NCBI GenBank assembly: GCA_016789845.1
Contig: JAEUQA010000021.1
Span: 1 to 38,416, forward strand
Length of the DNA: 38,416 nucleotides
Direction of reading: 5' to 3'
Origin: Chromatiales bacterium
Lineage (GTDB): Bacteria; Pseudomonadota; Gammaproteobacteria; Steroidobacterales; GCA-2729495
A program made the translations under genes and the position numbers. The notes under the pieces were generated by a model that did no database searches, had not been told where the DNA came from, and worked only from the letters and a program-made list of their open reading frames with translations. Positions 16,976 to 24,450 of this stretch are shown here, piece after piece; position 1 is the first letter of the stretch, and each line of letters begins with the position of its first letter.

Positions 16976-17892
16976 TAGGTGGGGATTTCCCGGTCGATTT
17001 CCCGGGCCCAGGCGTCGATGCCGCCGGCCAGGTTGTGCAGGTTGGTGTAGCCCTTGCGGCGGTAGCGCTCGGCAACGGCCTGGCTGCGGCCGCCCCGGTG
17101 GCAGTGGAAGACGATGGGCGCGTCGGCGGGCAGGCCGTCGATCAGCTTGATGGCGGCCTCGTCCCAGGGCTTCGCGGCCGGCAGGGAAGCGATGGCCCGC
17201 TCGTCATCGCCCCGCACGTCGAAGAGCCAGAGCTTGTCGCCCCGGTCGAGGGCTGTCCGGAGTTCCTGCACGGACATCTGCTTCACGGGCGGCGGCGCGT
17301 TCGGGTTGTCGAAGCTGAAGCCCTGGCCCTGCAGGCTTTCCCGCACGCGGATCTTCAGGCCGTCGGCCCGCGCCGCGCTCCACCGGTCCACCTGCAGCGT
17401 CACCGGGCCGCTCGTCACGTCGAGGCTGCCCGCGCGGGGCGGACCGAGCGACAGGGAATGCTCGAAGCCGGCGTTGATCTTGAGGTGGATGACGTCACCG
17501 GGCCGGTCCCTGAGCGCGTTGGCCATGATCTCCGCCGCGGCCGGCTCGATCTCGATCCGCGGCGGCTGGCCGGTGGGCTCCGCCAGGCCCAGCACGCTGC
17601 CCAGCTCGCCGGAGTCGAACATCTCCGTCACGATGTCGCTGCCGCCGATCAGCTCGCCGTCCACGTACAGCTGGGGCACCGTCGGCCAGTTGCCGTAGAC
17701 CTTGATGCCCTCGCGGATGTCCGGGTTCTGCAGCACGTCGATGGCCACGTAGTCGGGCAGCACCATGTCGAGCGCGGCGACGGTCTTCGCGGAGAAGCCG
17801 CACTGTGGCTGGGCCCGGTTGCCCTTCATGAACAGCACGACCCGGTGGTCGCGGAGGAGGCCTTCGATCGCGTCGCGGACTTCGGGGTTCAT
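16972..17892 (-). CDS. Grx4-type monothiol glutaredoxin fused to rhodanese, with a middle A-type-like domain
   Basis: A 306-residue cytoplasmic three-part protein. Residues 1-105 are a Grx4/GrxD monothiol glutaredoxin with the CGFS active site (Cys31) and the [12 protein letters not shown] and GGSDI motifs that bind glutathione and a shared 2Fe-2S cluster. Residues 206-306 are a rhodanese domain with active-site Cys264 in CHRGGRS. The middle (112-200) resembles an IscA/ErpA A-type carrier: it opens with an [15 protein letters not shown] helix and ends [10 protein letters not shown], where ErpA has FVIRNPNA before its CGC. All cluster-ligating cysteines are absent. The 4-base overlap with erpA (ATGA) implies coupling and a role in Fe-S delivery or sulfur handling. 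Confidence 0.9.
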   Translation of the reverse strand: MNPEVRDAIEGLLRDHRVVLFMKGNRAQPQCGFSAKTVAALDMVLPDYVAIDVLQNPDIREGIKVYGNWPTVPQLYVDGELIGGSDIVTEMFDSGELGSVLGLAEPTGQPPRIEIEPAAAEIMANALRDRPGDVIHLKINAGFEHSLSLGPPRAGSLDVTSGPVTLQVDRWSAARADGLKIRVRESLQGQGFSFDNPNAPPPVKQMSVQELRTALDRGDKLWLFDVRGDDERAIASLPAAKPWDEAAIKLIDGLPADAPIVFHCHRGGRSQAVAERYRRKGYTNLHNLAGGIDAWAREIDREIPTY

Positions 17893-18242
17893 ACGGAGAA
17901 GCTGGAGCCGCAGCCACAGGTGGTGGCCGCGTTCGGGTTCCGGATGACGAAGCGCGCGCCCTCCAGGTCGTTCTTGTAGTCGATCTCGGCGCCCGCCAGG
18001 TACTGGATGCTCATGGGGTCGATGAGCAGGGTGACGCCTTCGTTGCGCACCTGGGTGTCGCCGTCCTCCAGCTTCTCGTCGAAGGTGAAGCCGTACTGGA
18101 AGCCTGAGCAGCCGCCGCCCGAGATGAAGACCCGGAGCTTGAGGTTGGGGTTGCCTTCCTCCGCGATCAGCTCGGCCACCTTGGCGGCGGCGGAACTGGA
18201 GAAGTTCAGGGAAGGAGCGCCAGTTTCGGTTGCTGTATCCAT
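17889..18242 (-). CDS. erpA: Iron-sulfur cluster insertion protein ErpA
   Basis: A 117-residue A-type Fe-S carrier with all three ligand cysteines: Cys45 in GGGCSGF, and Cys109 and Cys111 in TCGCGSSF. The internal signatures [26 protein letters not shown] and [11 protein letters not shown] are typical of ErpA, which receives clusters from the Isc or Suf machinery and inserts them into apo-proteins. It is the upstream gene of a two-gene operon with the Grx4-rhodanese fusion. That matters here because many neighbours are Fe-S or heme proteins. The start at 18242 lies only 29 bp from the divergent kinase gene. Confidence 0.95.
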   Translation of the reverse strand: MDTATETGAPSLNFSSSAAAKVAELIAEEGNPNLKLRVFISGGGCSGFQYGFTFDEKLEDGDTQVRNEGVTLLIDPMSIQYLAGAEIDYKNDLEGARFVIRNPNAATTCGCGSSFSV

Positions 18243-18250
18243 TTGAAAAG

Positions 18251-18262
18251 TCTGACGTCAGA
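18251..18262. promoter_or_regulatory. Candidate operator between erpA and the kinase gene
   Basis: TCTGACGTCAGA is a perfect 12-bp palindrome centred in the 29-bp gap between the divergent ATGs at 18242 and 18272. Its position means a bound protein would affect both genes. No matching copy was noticed elsewhere in the window and it does not resemble an IscR site that I can name. Confidence 0.3.
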
Positions 18263-18271
18263 ATCCGGTGC

Positions 18272-19309
<1,038 letters not shown>

Positions 19310-19351
19310 TGCGTACGCCACGTTTCTGCGGAAACGCGCTGGATTCGCCGG

Positions 19352-19381
19352 TCGACAATGACCCGGCACCTGCAGTATGAT
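19352..19381 (+). promoter_or_regulatory. Sigma-70-like promoter of the toxin-antitoxin pair
   Basis: A TCGACA box (19352-19357) and a TATGAT box (19376-19381) lie 18 bp apart, 28 bp before the antitoxin ATG. The -10 box overlaps the left arm of the inverted repeat at 19378, which fits autorepression. Confidence 0.55.
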
Positions 19382-19406
19382 AACAGTCGGAGTAAGAGTG
19401 TTATCA
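19378..19406. promoter_or_regulatory. Operator-like inverted repeat before the antitoxin gene
   Basis: TGATAACA (19378-19385) and TGTTATCA (19399-19406) are perfect 8-bp inverted arms separated by 13 bases, ending 2 bases before the antitoxin ATG and covering the -10 box. Ribbon-helix-helix antitoxins bind such paired half-sites as dimers and repress their own operon, so this is the expected target. Confidence 0.6.
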
Positions 19407-19408
19407 CC

Positions 19409-19633
19409 ATGATCCGCACCCAGATCAGCCTTTCGGAGCAGGAGTACGAGGCCGCCAAGCGCGAGGCAGAGCGCCTGGGTATCTCGCTCGCTGAACTGCT
19501 TCGGCGGTCGCTCCGCAACCTGGTCCCGCCGGGCGACGAACCGCCGTGGATGCGCTTTGCCGGAATAGTCAGTTCCGGGAATCCGGACTCCAGCCAGCAG
19601 ATCGACGACGTGGTGTATGGCCGAAAGGACTGA
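19409..19633 (+). CDS. Ribbon-helix-helix (CopG-type) antitoxin
   Basis: A 74-residue DNA-binding antitoxin. Residues 1-40 fit a ribbon-helix-helix fold: the strand MIRTQISLS, helix EYEAAKREAERLG, then ISLAELLRRSLRNLV. The C-terminal half (about 43-74, with PPWMRFAGIV and IDDVVYGRKD) would bind and neutralise the PIN toxin. The start at 19409 was chosen because it directly follows the operator and begins the strand. The reading frame overlaps the toxin gene by 17 bases, typical of coupled TA pairs. The locus follows the kinase gene with a 99-bp gap and may be a small mobile addition. Confidence 0.88.
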   Translation: MIRTQISLSEQEYEAAKREAERLGISLAELLRRSLRNLVPPGDEPPWMRFAGIVSSGNPDSSQQIDDVVYGRKD

Positions 19634-20030
19634 GGCGTACGTCGATACCGCAGCGTTGATTGCCTTCGCCGACGGCTCCGATTCCCATCACGCCCTCTTT
19701 CGGCGCCTGTTCGCGCAACCGCCGCCGCTCGTGACGACCACACTGGTAGTTGCCGAGGGCCACGGCTGGTTCCTGCGCCGCTTCGATCCGGCCAGGGCGC
19801 TCCAGTTCCTCTCCATGGTGGAGGCAATCCGGCCGCTGAAGGTCACCGGCGTGGGTCTGAGGGAGCAGGCGGCCGCGACTCTGCTCCTCAGGCGCTTCGC
19901 CGATCAGTCGCTGACGCTGGCCGATGCGGTGGGGCTGCAGTTGATGACGGCGCGTCGCGTGAGATCCTGCTGGTCAACCGACCGGCACATGGGGTTGACT
20001 GGCGTGCCGCTGGTCATTCATCAGCACTGA
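19617..20030 (+). CDS. vapC: PIN-domain toxin ribonuclease (VapC-type)
   Basis: A 137-residue PIN-domain nuclease. The acidic metal ligands are visible: Asp10 in YVDTAALIA, Glu47 in LVVAEGHG, Asp103 in LTLADAVG, with a further Asp122 in STDRHMGLTG. Known: VapC toxins cut tRNA or rRNA when their antitoxin is degraded. Paired with a CopG-type rather than an AbrB-type antitoxin, which also occurs in the family. The ATG overlaps the antitoxin end by 17 bases. The active-site set appears intact, so the toxin is probably functional. Confidence 0.88.
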   Translation: MAERTEAYVDTAALIAFADGSDSHHALFRRLFAQPPPLVTTTLVVAEGHGWFLRRFDPARALQFLSMVEAIRPLKVTGVGLREQAAATLLLRRFADQSLTLADAVGLQLMTARRVRSCWSTDRHMGLTGVPLVIHQH

Positions 20031-20151
20031 CGGCGGGGCATCCGAAGGCTATAGGCTACCCTGCGGCAGCGGTCGGGGAACCCCCGGGGCCTCAATGGAT
20101 TCCGGCGGGTTTCTGCCCGGTGGCTGCGGAGGTTCTAGCTGGAATACCCGG

Positions 20152-21039
20152 TCACCGGGCGCGTTTGCGCCTGAACATGCCGAGCAGACCAAAGGCGGGT
20201 CCGAGCAGCCAGGCCGTCGCAGGAACGGGTATGGCCACCGAATCCAGGTTCGCGAAGAGGAGCGAGTTGTTCGGCGTCTGGCCGATGAACTTGCCGGTGA
20301 ATGAGGTGAACGTAGGGTCGTAGTCGATTTCCAGCACGTAGCGAACCATGTCGAAACTCAGGACATCGAACGTCACGAGCGCGCACATTGACCCGGTGCA
20401 CGTGGTGACTACCTGGGAGAGTCGGCTGAAGTCGACATTGACGAAATTGCCGGTTTGCACCTGAAAAACGGCCCTGCCATTGGCATCGACCGCAACGGTC
20501 GCGCCGGTGCTTCCGCCGCCTGCGGGCGTCAGGGGCCCGGGATTCGGCGCTCCCGGCGGGCCGAGCACCATTCCCGCGCCGACAGCGCTGACGTTGAGGC
20601 TGCTGCAGCTGGGCTCACCCATGCAGAGACTCAGCGGCGCGAACGTAATGGAACTTGTACCAAGCGTGAGCTGGGTATTGCCACTGTTCAACGTGAGGTC
20701 CAGGAACGATCCGGGAAGAGGGGTTGGTGCCACGGGGATGTCGTCCGGCCCGATCCCTCCCGGGGTCATGGCGACCAATCCGCTGGGCACTGGCGCCTGG
20801 TTGATGGCCCGATCGGCGCTGGCCGGGTCGCCACCGAAGAACGTACAGTAATTCGAGGAGCCGCTGCCGCACGCGACGAGGGGGCCATCGAAAGGGACGC
20901 TGTAGATGTCGTAGAGCCCGTTGTTGCTGGTGCTCACGGCCAATGCGACCGGTGCGGCGATGACGCGAGTGCCGGCCAGGAGGCACACCGCGGTGAGTGC
21001 TAGCCGAACGTGCAGAAACGACATGCGTTCAATTCTCAT
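20152..21039 (-). CDS. PEP-CTERM (VPxPA-type) exported protein, function unknown
   Basis: A 295-residue protein with a Sec signal (cleavage near VIAAP) and a C-terminal sorting tail: a VPATAW motif, a hydrophobic helix (LLGPAFGLLGMF) and a basic end RRKRAR. Known: such tails are recognised by exosortase, which processes proteins bound for the cell surface or exopolysaccharide. The central part is beta-rich, low in charge, with paired cysteines (CGSGSSNYC, CMGEPSC, CTGSMC), probably disulfides. No enzyme motif is seen. GAGGA precedes the ATG at a good distance. No exosortase gene is in the window, so one must be elsewhere if the tail is used. Confidence 0.85.
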   Translation of the reverse strand: MRIERMSFLHVRLALTAVCLLAGTRVIAAPVALAVSTSNNGLYDIYSVPFDGPLVACGSGSSNYCTFFGGDPASADRAINQAPVPSGLVAMTPGGIGPDDIPVAPTPLPGSFLDLTLNSGNTQLTLGTSSITFAPLSLCMGEPSCSSLNVSAVGAGMVLGPPGAPNPGPLTPAGGGSTGATVAVDANGRAVFQVQTGNFVNVDFSRLSQVVTTCTGSMCALVTFDVLSFDMVRYVLEIDYDPTFTSFTGKFIGQTPNNSLLFANLDSVAIPVPATAWLLGPAFGLLGMFRRKRAR

Positions 21040-21203
21040 GGCTGATCCTCGTTGGCCCCATTCGCCGCGATGCTGAACTGTCCGTGCGAAAGTTGGATGG
21101 GCAAGTCTGAGGAGGCGAATCTACTCCCCTGCTGCCACCGTCAAACAGCGGGCTGAACATAATCCTGCCCCGTTCCTCTAGCGCCACCGGGCGATGACCC
21201 GGG

Positions 21204-22589
21204 CTAAGTCAGTGCGTCAGACGGCTTGCCGGATCCGGACCAACCCTCGGCCTCCCGCACACTGTTGCGGTAATAGGGCAGGTGCGCCGTCAGGAACGCC
21301 AGGCCAATCACACTGGCGATGCCGCAGACGATGGCCAGTGACCAGCGCAGCGCGTTGTCGTCGCCGAAGCCGAAGTCGGTGACGGAGGCGACGGCCGTCG
21401 GCCCCAGAAGCCCGAAGATGTTGATGACGAAGTAGTAGAGCGCCGTGGTCTGGGCGCGCAGCTGGTTCGGGGTGATCATCTGCAAGGCCGCGGCCCCGGT
21501 GGCCGTCACCATGGCGCCGCCGATGGACACGGGCACCAGCATGAGCAGCGCCAGCTGCGCATTGGGCATGACCGGCGTGAGCACCGAGCCCGGGATCAGG
21601 AGCAGCCAGGCGCCGCCGAGGCAGGTGCGCATCAGCGCGTCCTTGTAGCCGCGGCGATGGAGGCGGTCGGCGATCCAACCGCCGAGGACGATGCCCAGCG
21701 GGCCGCCGATGATCGTCACGATCCCGTAGGCCAGGCTGATCTCGGGGATGGTCCAGTCCCAGGTCCGCCGGAACAGGCTGGGCACCCAGAAGAAGTAGCT
21801 GTAGCCCTGGATCGTGACCACCGTCATGCCGATGAAGTGCGTGAGATAGGTGCGCCACCGCTGGCGCAGGTACGCCACGGTGGCGCCGATCGACAGGTCC
21901 TCGCTCACCGTGCCATCGGCCTGCCGGACCTGCAGCCGGTCCCGGCGGACCGGCTCCCGCACGGTCAGCATCAGCAGGGCGATCAGCAGGCCCGGGAGGC
22001 CCACCAGGATGAACACGGTCTGCCAGCTGCGCAGTTCGCCGATGCCCGGGACCGACACCGGCGGCGCCGAGGCCACCCAGGCGATCACCTGGCCGCCGAA
22101 GATCAGGGCCACGCCGACCCCCAGCGAGATGCCCATGTTGTAGAAGGTGAGGGCGCGGCCGCGGGTCCGGCGCGGGAAGTAGTCGCTGATCATGGACAGC
22201 GCCGCCGGATTCAGGGCCGCCTCGCCGACGCCCACGCCGACCCGGGCGATGAAGAGCTGCACGAAGTTGCGGGCCAGGCCGCAGGCGGCGGTCATGAGGC
22301 ACCAGATGGTCACGCCGGCCGCGATGATGCCCCGCCGGCTGAACCGGTCGGCCGCCCGGCCCAGCGGCAGGCCGAGGAGCGTGTAGAAGATGCCGAAGGC
22401 CAGGTTGCCGAGCAGGCTGACCTGGAAGTCGGAGATCTCCAGGTCCCTGCGGATCGGCTCGACCAGCAGGGCGAGGATCTGCCGGTCCAGGAACGAGAGC
22501 AGGTAGGCGACCGTGAGCACGCTCACGACGTACCAGGCGTAGCGCGGGTCCGGGTAGCCGGCTTCCTCGTCCCGGTCGGGGTCGGTCAT
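21204..22589 (-). CDS. MFS transporter (Spinster-like)
   Basis: A 461-residue inner-membrane carrier with about 12 predicted transmembrane helices. It has the MFS motif between helices 2 and 3 (LGRAADRFSRRG) and a second copy in the other half (GGWIADRLHRRG), and the N-terminal YVVSVLTVAYLLSFLDRQI segment typical of the Spinster/anion-symporter-like group near catabolic genes. The start MTDPDRDEEAG is preceded by AGGAT. It lies 29 bp downstream of the heme flavoprotein gene on the same strand, so a shared transcript and a shared substrate are likely. The direction of transport and the substrate cannot be told. Confidence 0.9.
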   Translation of the reverse strand: MTDPDRDEEAGYPDPRYAWYVVSVLTVAYLLSFLDRQILALLVEPIRRDLEISDFQVSLLGNLAFGIFYTLLGLPLGRAADRFSRRGIIAAGVTIWCLMTAACGLARNFVQLFIARVGVGVGEAALNPAALSMISDYFPRRTRGRALTFYNMGISLGVGVALIFGGQVIAWVASAPPVSVPGIGELRSWQTVFILVGLPGLLIALLMLTVREPVRRDRLQVRQADGTVSEDLSIGATVAYLRQRWRTYLTHFIGMTVVTIQGYSYFFWVPSLFRRTWDWTIPEISLAYGIVTIIGGPLGIVLGGWIADRLHRRGYKDALMRTCLGGAWLLLIPGSVLTPVMPNAQLALLMLVPVSIGGAMVTATGAAALQMITPNQLRAQTTALYYFVINIFGLLGPTAVASVTDFGFGDDNALRWSLAIVCGIASVIGLAFLTAHLPYYRNSVREAEGWSGSGKPSDALT

Positions 22590-22618
22590 GGGGTGATCCT
22601 GGCCTTTCGGAATCTGAG

Positions 22619-24367
22619 CTAGTGGCAGGTGCCGCAGGAATTGAGCTGCACTTGTTTCTGGCCCGCCGACGCGGCCGCCCGGGTGGGCCAGTCAGGGGTG
22701 TGGCAGGCGGTGCAGTCCAGCCCACGTTCCTGCACGGTGCGGTGGGCGACCTCGAAGTGCCAGTAGCCGGGGCGGTGCGCGTCGAGCAGGGCGGGGAGCG
22801 CTTCGGGTGCGACGGTCAGGGCGCGGGCGCGGTAGGTGGGGTCGTTGGAGATGGAAATTTTCGCGGGTGCGGCTACAGGTTGGGGGTCGCGGCTCAAGCC
22901 GCTCCTACTGGTGACGGCGCGGCCGGCGAGGCGGCCGAGGTAGACGGACGGGCCCAGGAAGGTGCCTTCGCCGCCGTAGCTGCCGTTGATGCCGGCGACG
23001 CCGGTGACTTCGCCCGCGGCGTAGAGGCCCGGAATCGGCCGGCCTCCTGCATCCACCACCCGCGTGTCCGCGTCGATGGCGAGGCCGCCCATGCTCTTGC
23101 GGGTCATGGGGAAGAGCTGCATGGCGTAGAAGGGCGCCTTGCCGAGCTCGCGGGCGGTCGCGTCCGGCTTCCCGGGCGTGAAGCGGCCGAAGTCCGCGTC
23201 GTTCCCGGCGCGCACGGCGGCGTTCCACCGGTCCACCGTTGCCTGCAGGGCTGGCGCGGGCAGCCCGACGGCCTTGGCCAGCGCCGCGATGGACCCGGCC
23301 TGGCGGATCAGGCCGAGGGCCTTGAGCGGCTCGATGCCCGCCGGGTTCCCCAGCCACACCCCGTCCCGGACCCGCAGGGTCTTCAGGCCGTCCGCGTCGA
23401 AGATCAGCCAGTGGGTGGCCGGCTTGAGCTTCAGCACCGTGTCGTCCGCGTCCTTGCTGGGCGCCGTCTCGCTGATGAAGCGCCGGCCGCTGCTGTTCAC
23501 CCAGATGGCCGAGGGGTTCTGGGAGAGGAGCGCCCGGCTGCCGGTCGGGTCCCGGGGGTCGGGCAGGCCGGTGGTGAAGGTCACCTGGTGGTCCATGCGG
23601 GTGGTGGCCGCGCCGGCCTCCGTGCCGAGCTGGATGCCGGAACCCGTGGCGAAGTAGCCGGCGCCCGCATAGAGCCGTGCCGGCGCCGGCACGTCGCTCC
23701 GCCAGTTCCGCCGGACGAAATCCAGGTCGCTCTGCCAGCCGCCCGTGGCGATGATGACGGCGGGCGCCCGCAGCTCGCTCGTCATCCCCGAGCGCAGGTC
23801 CCGCACCCGGACGCCCGTCACGGCGCTGCCGGTGCGGAGCAGGGCGACTGCCTCGGTGTTCCAGCGGAAGTCCAGGTTCGGCTGGGCGTAGGCCGCCCGC
23901 ATCAGTGGCACCACCACGTTCAGCGCCGAGCCGCTGGCGAAATGGAAGCGCGGCACCGAGTGCTCGGGGGTGTCCAGTATGAAGCCCCAGCGCACGCCGA
24001 AGGCCGTCAGCCAGTCGTGGACCTCGGGCCGGGAGGCCCGGACGTAGCGGCGCACCCACGCGGGGTCCGCGTCCTCGCCCCAGGCCAGCAGGTCCCGCTC
24101 GGCGATCTCCGGGCTGTCCCGGTAGCCCTTCTTCTCCTGGAGTGGCGTGCCGACCAGCGCAAAGCCGCCGGCCTTGACCGCGTGCCCGCCGCCCACCGAG
24201 TTCGCGTCGATCACCAGCACGCGGCCGCCACTCGCCCCGGCCTCCAGGGCCGCCGACAGGCCGGCGATGCCGGCGCCGACGATGATGACGTCCGCGTCGG
24301 GCAGCGGGCGCGTGCAACTGGCGATGGCGAGGCAGCAGGCGGCGATGCCCGCGAGGCGAGTGCGCAT
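22619..24367 (-). CDS. Flavoprotein lipoprotein of the fumarate reductase/KSTD family with C-terminal c-type heme motifs
   Basis: A 582-residue FAD_binding_2 family protein. The N-terminus is a lipoprotein signal (CLAIASC, lipid on Cys18), then the FAD motif VIIVGAGIAG (G31, G33, G36) and the late FAD segment GLYAAGEVTGVAG with GEGTFLGPSVYLGR. The last 31 residues carry two heme c motifs, CTACH (552-556) and CGTCH (578-582); the protein ends exactly on the heme-ligand histidine. In Shewanella flavocytochromes the hemes are at the N-terminus, so this layout differs. It probably reduces or desaturates a substrate in the periplasm using electrons via heme. The start at 24367 has AGGT upstream and gives the lipobox; ATG 24385 is an alternative. 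A REP half lies in the coding region. Confidence 0.88.
   Translation of the reverse strand: MRTRLAGIAACCLAIASCTRPLPDADVIIVGAGIAGLSAALEAGASGGRVLVIDANSVGGGHAVKAGGFALVGTPLQEKKGYRDSPEIAERDLLAWGEDADPAWVRRYVRASRPEVHDWLTAFGVRWGFILDTPEHSVPRFHFASGSALNVVVPLMRAAYAQPNLDFRWNTEAVALLRTGSAVTGVRVRDLRSGMTSELRAPAVIIATGGWQSDLDFVRRNWRSDVPAPARLYAGAGYFATGSGIQLGTEAGAATTRMDHQVTFTTGLPDPRDPTGSRALLSQNPSAIWVNSSGRRFISETAPSKDADDTVLKLKPATHWLIFDADGLKTLRVRDGVWLGNPAGIEPLKALGLIRQAGSIAALAKAVGLPAPALQATVDRWNAAVRAGNDADFGRFTPGKPDATARELGKAPFYAMQLFPMTRKSMGGLAIDADTRVVDAGGRPIPGLYAAGEVTGVAGINGSYGGEGTFLGPSVYLGRLAGRAVTSRSGLSRDPQPVAAPAKISISNDPTYRARALTVAPEALPALLDAHRPGYWHFEVAHRTVQERGLDCTACHTPDWPTRAAASAGQKQVQLNSCGTCH
22886..22908. repeat. Single REP half inside the flavoprotein gene
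   Basis: GTCGCGGCTCAAGCCGCTCC plus TAC matches the right arm of the REPs at 26780 and 30852. It has no partner arm nearby. On the coding strand it is read as SRSGLSRD, in a frame that avoids the TAG and TGA present in the other frames. It looks like a short insertion in a surface loop between the FAD domain end and the heme tail. Confidence 0.75.
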
Positions 24368-24412
24368 CGACCTGACCGTTGGCATCGAAGAGCCGTCTGT
24401 TGCCCGAATTCC

Positions 24413-24428
24413 CGTGAGTATACTCACG
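24413..24428. promoter_or_regulatory. Candidate operator and divergent promoter: 16-bp perfect palindrome
   Basis: CGTGAGTATACTCACG is a perfect 16-bp palindrome in the 83-bp gap between the divergent flavoprotein and molybdenum enzyme genes. It contains TATACT (24419-24424), a good -10 box that by symmetry reads the same on both strands. No strong -35 is seen at 17 bp, which suggests an activator or a weak promoter. Size and symmetry fit a TetR or GntR-type dimer site; no regulator gene is in the window. Confidence 0.6.
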
Positions 24429-24450
24429 CCACTTCCCCGGGACGCTGCCC

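Noticed and set aside
20145..20157. CCCGGTCACCGGG as a terminator between the toxin and the PEP-CTERM gene
   Set aside because: It is a short near-palindrome over the stop codon of the PEP-CTERM gene with no T run on either strand.
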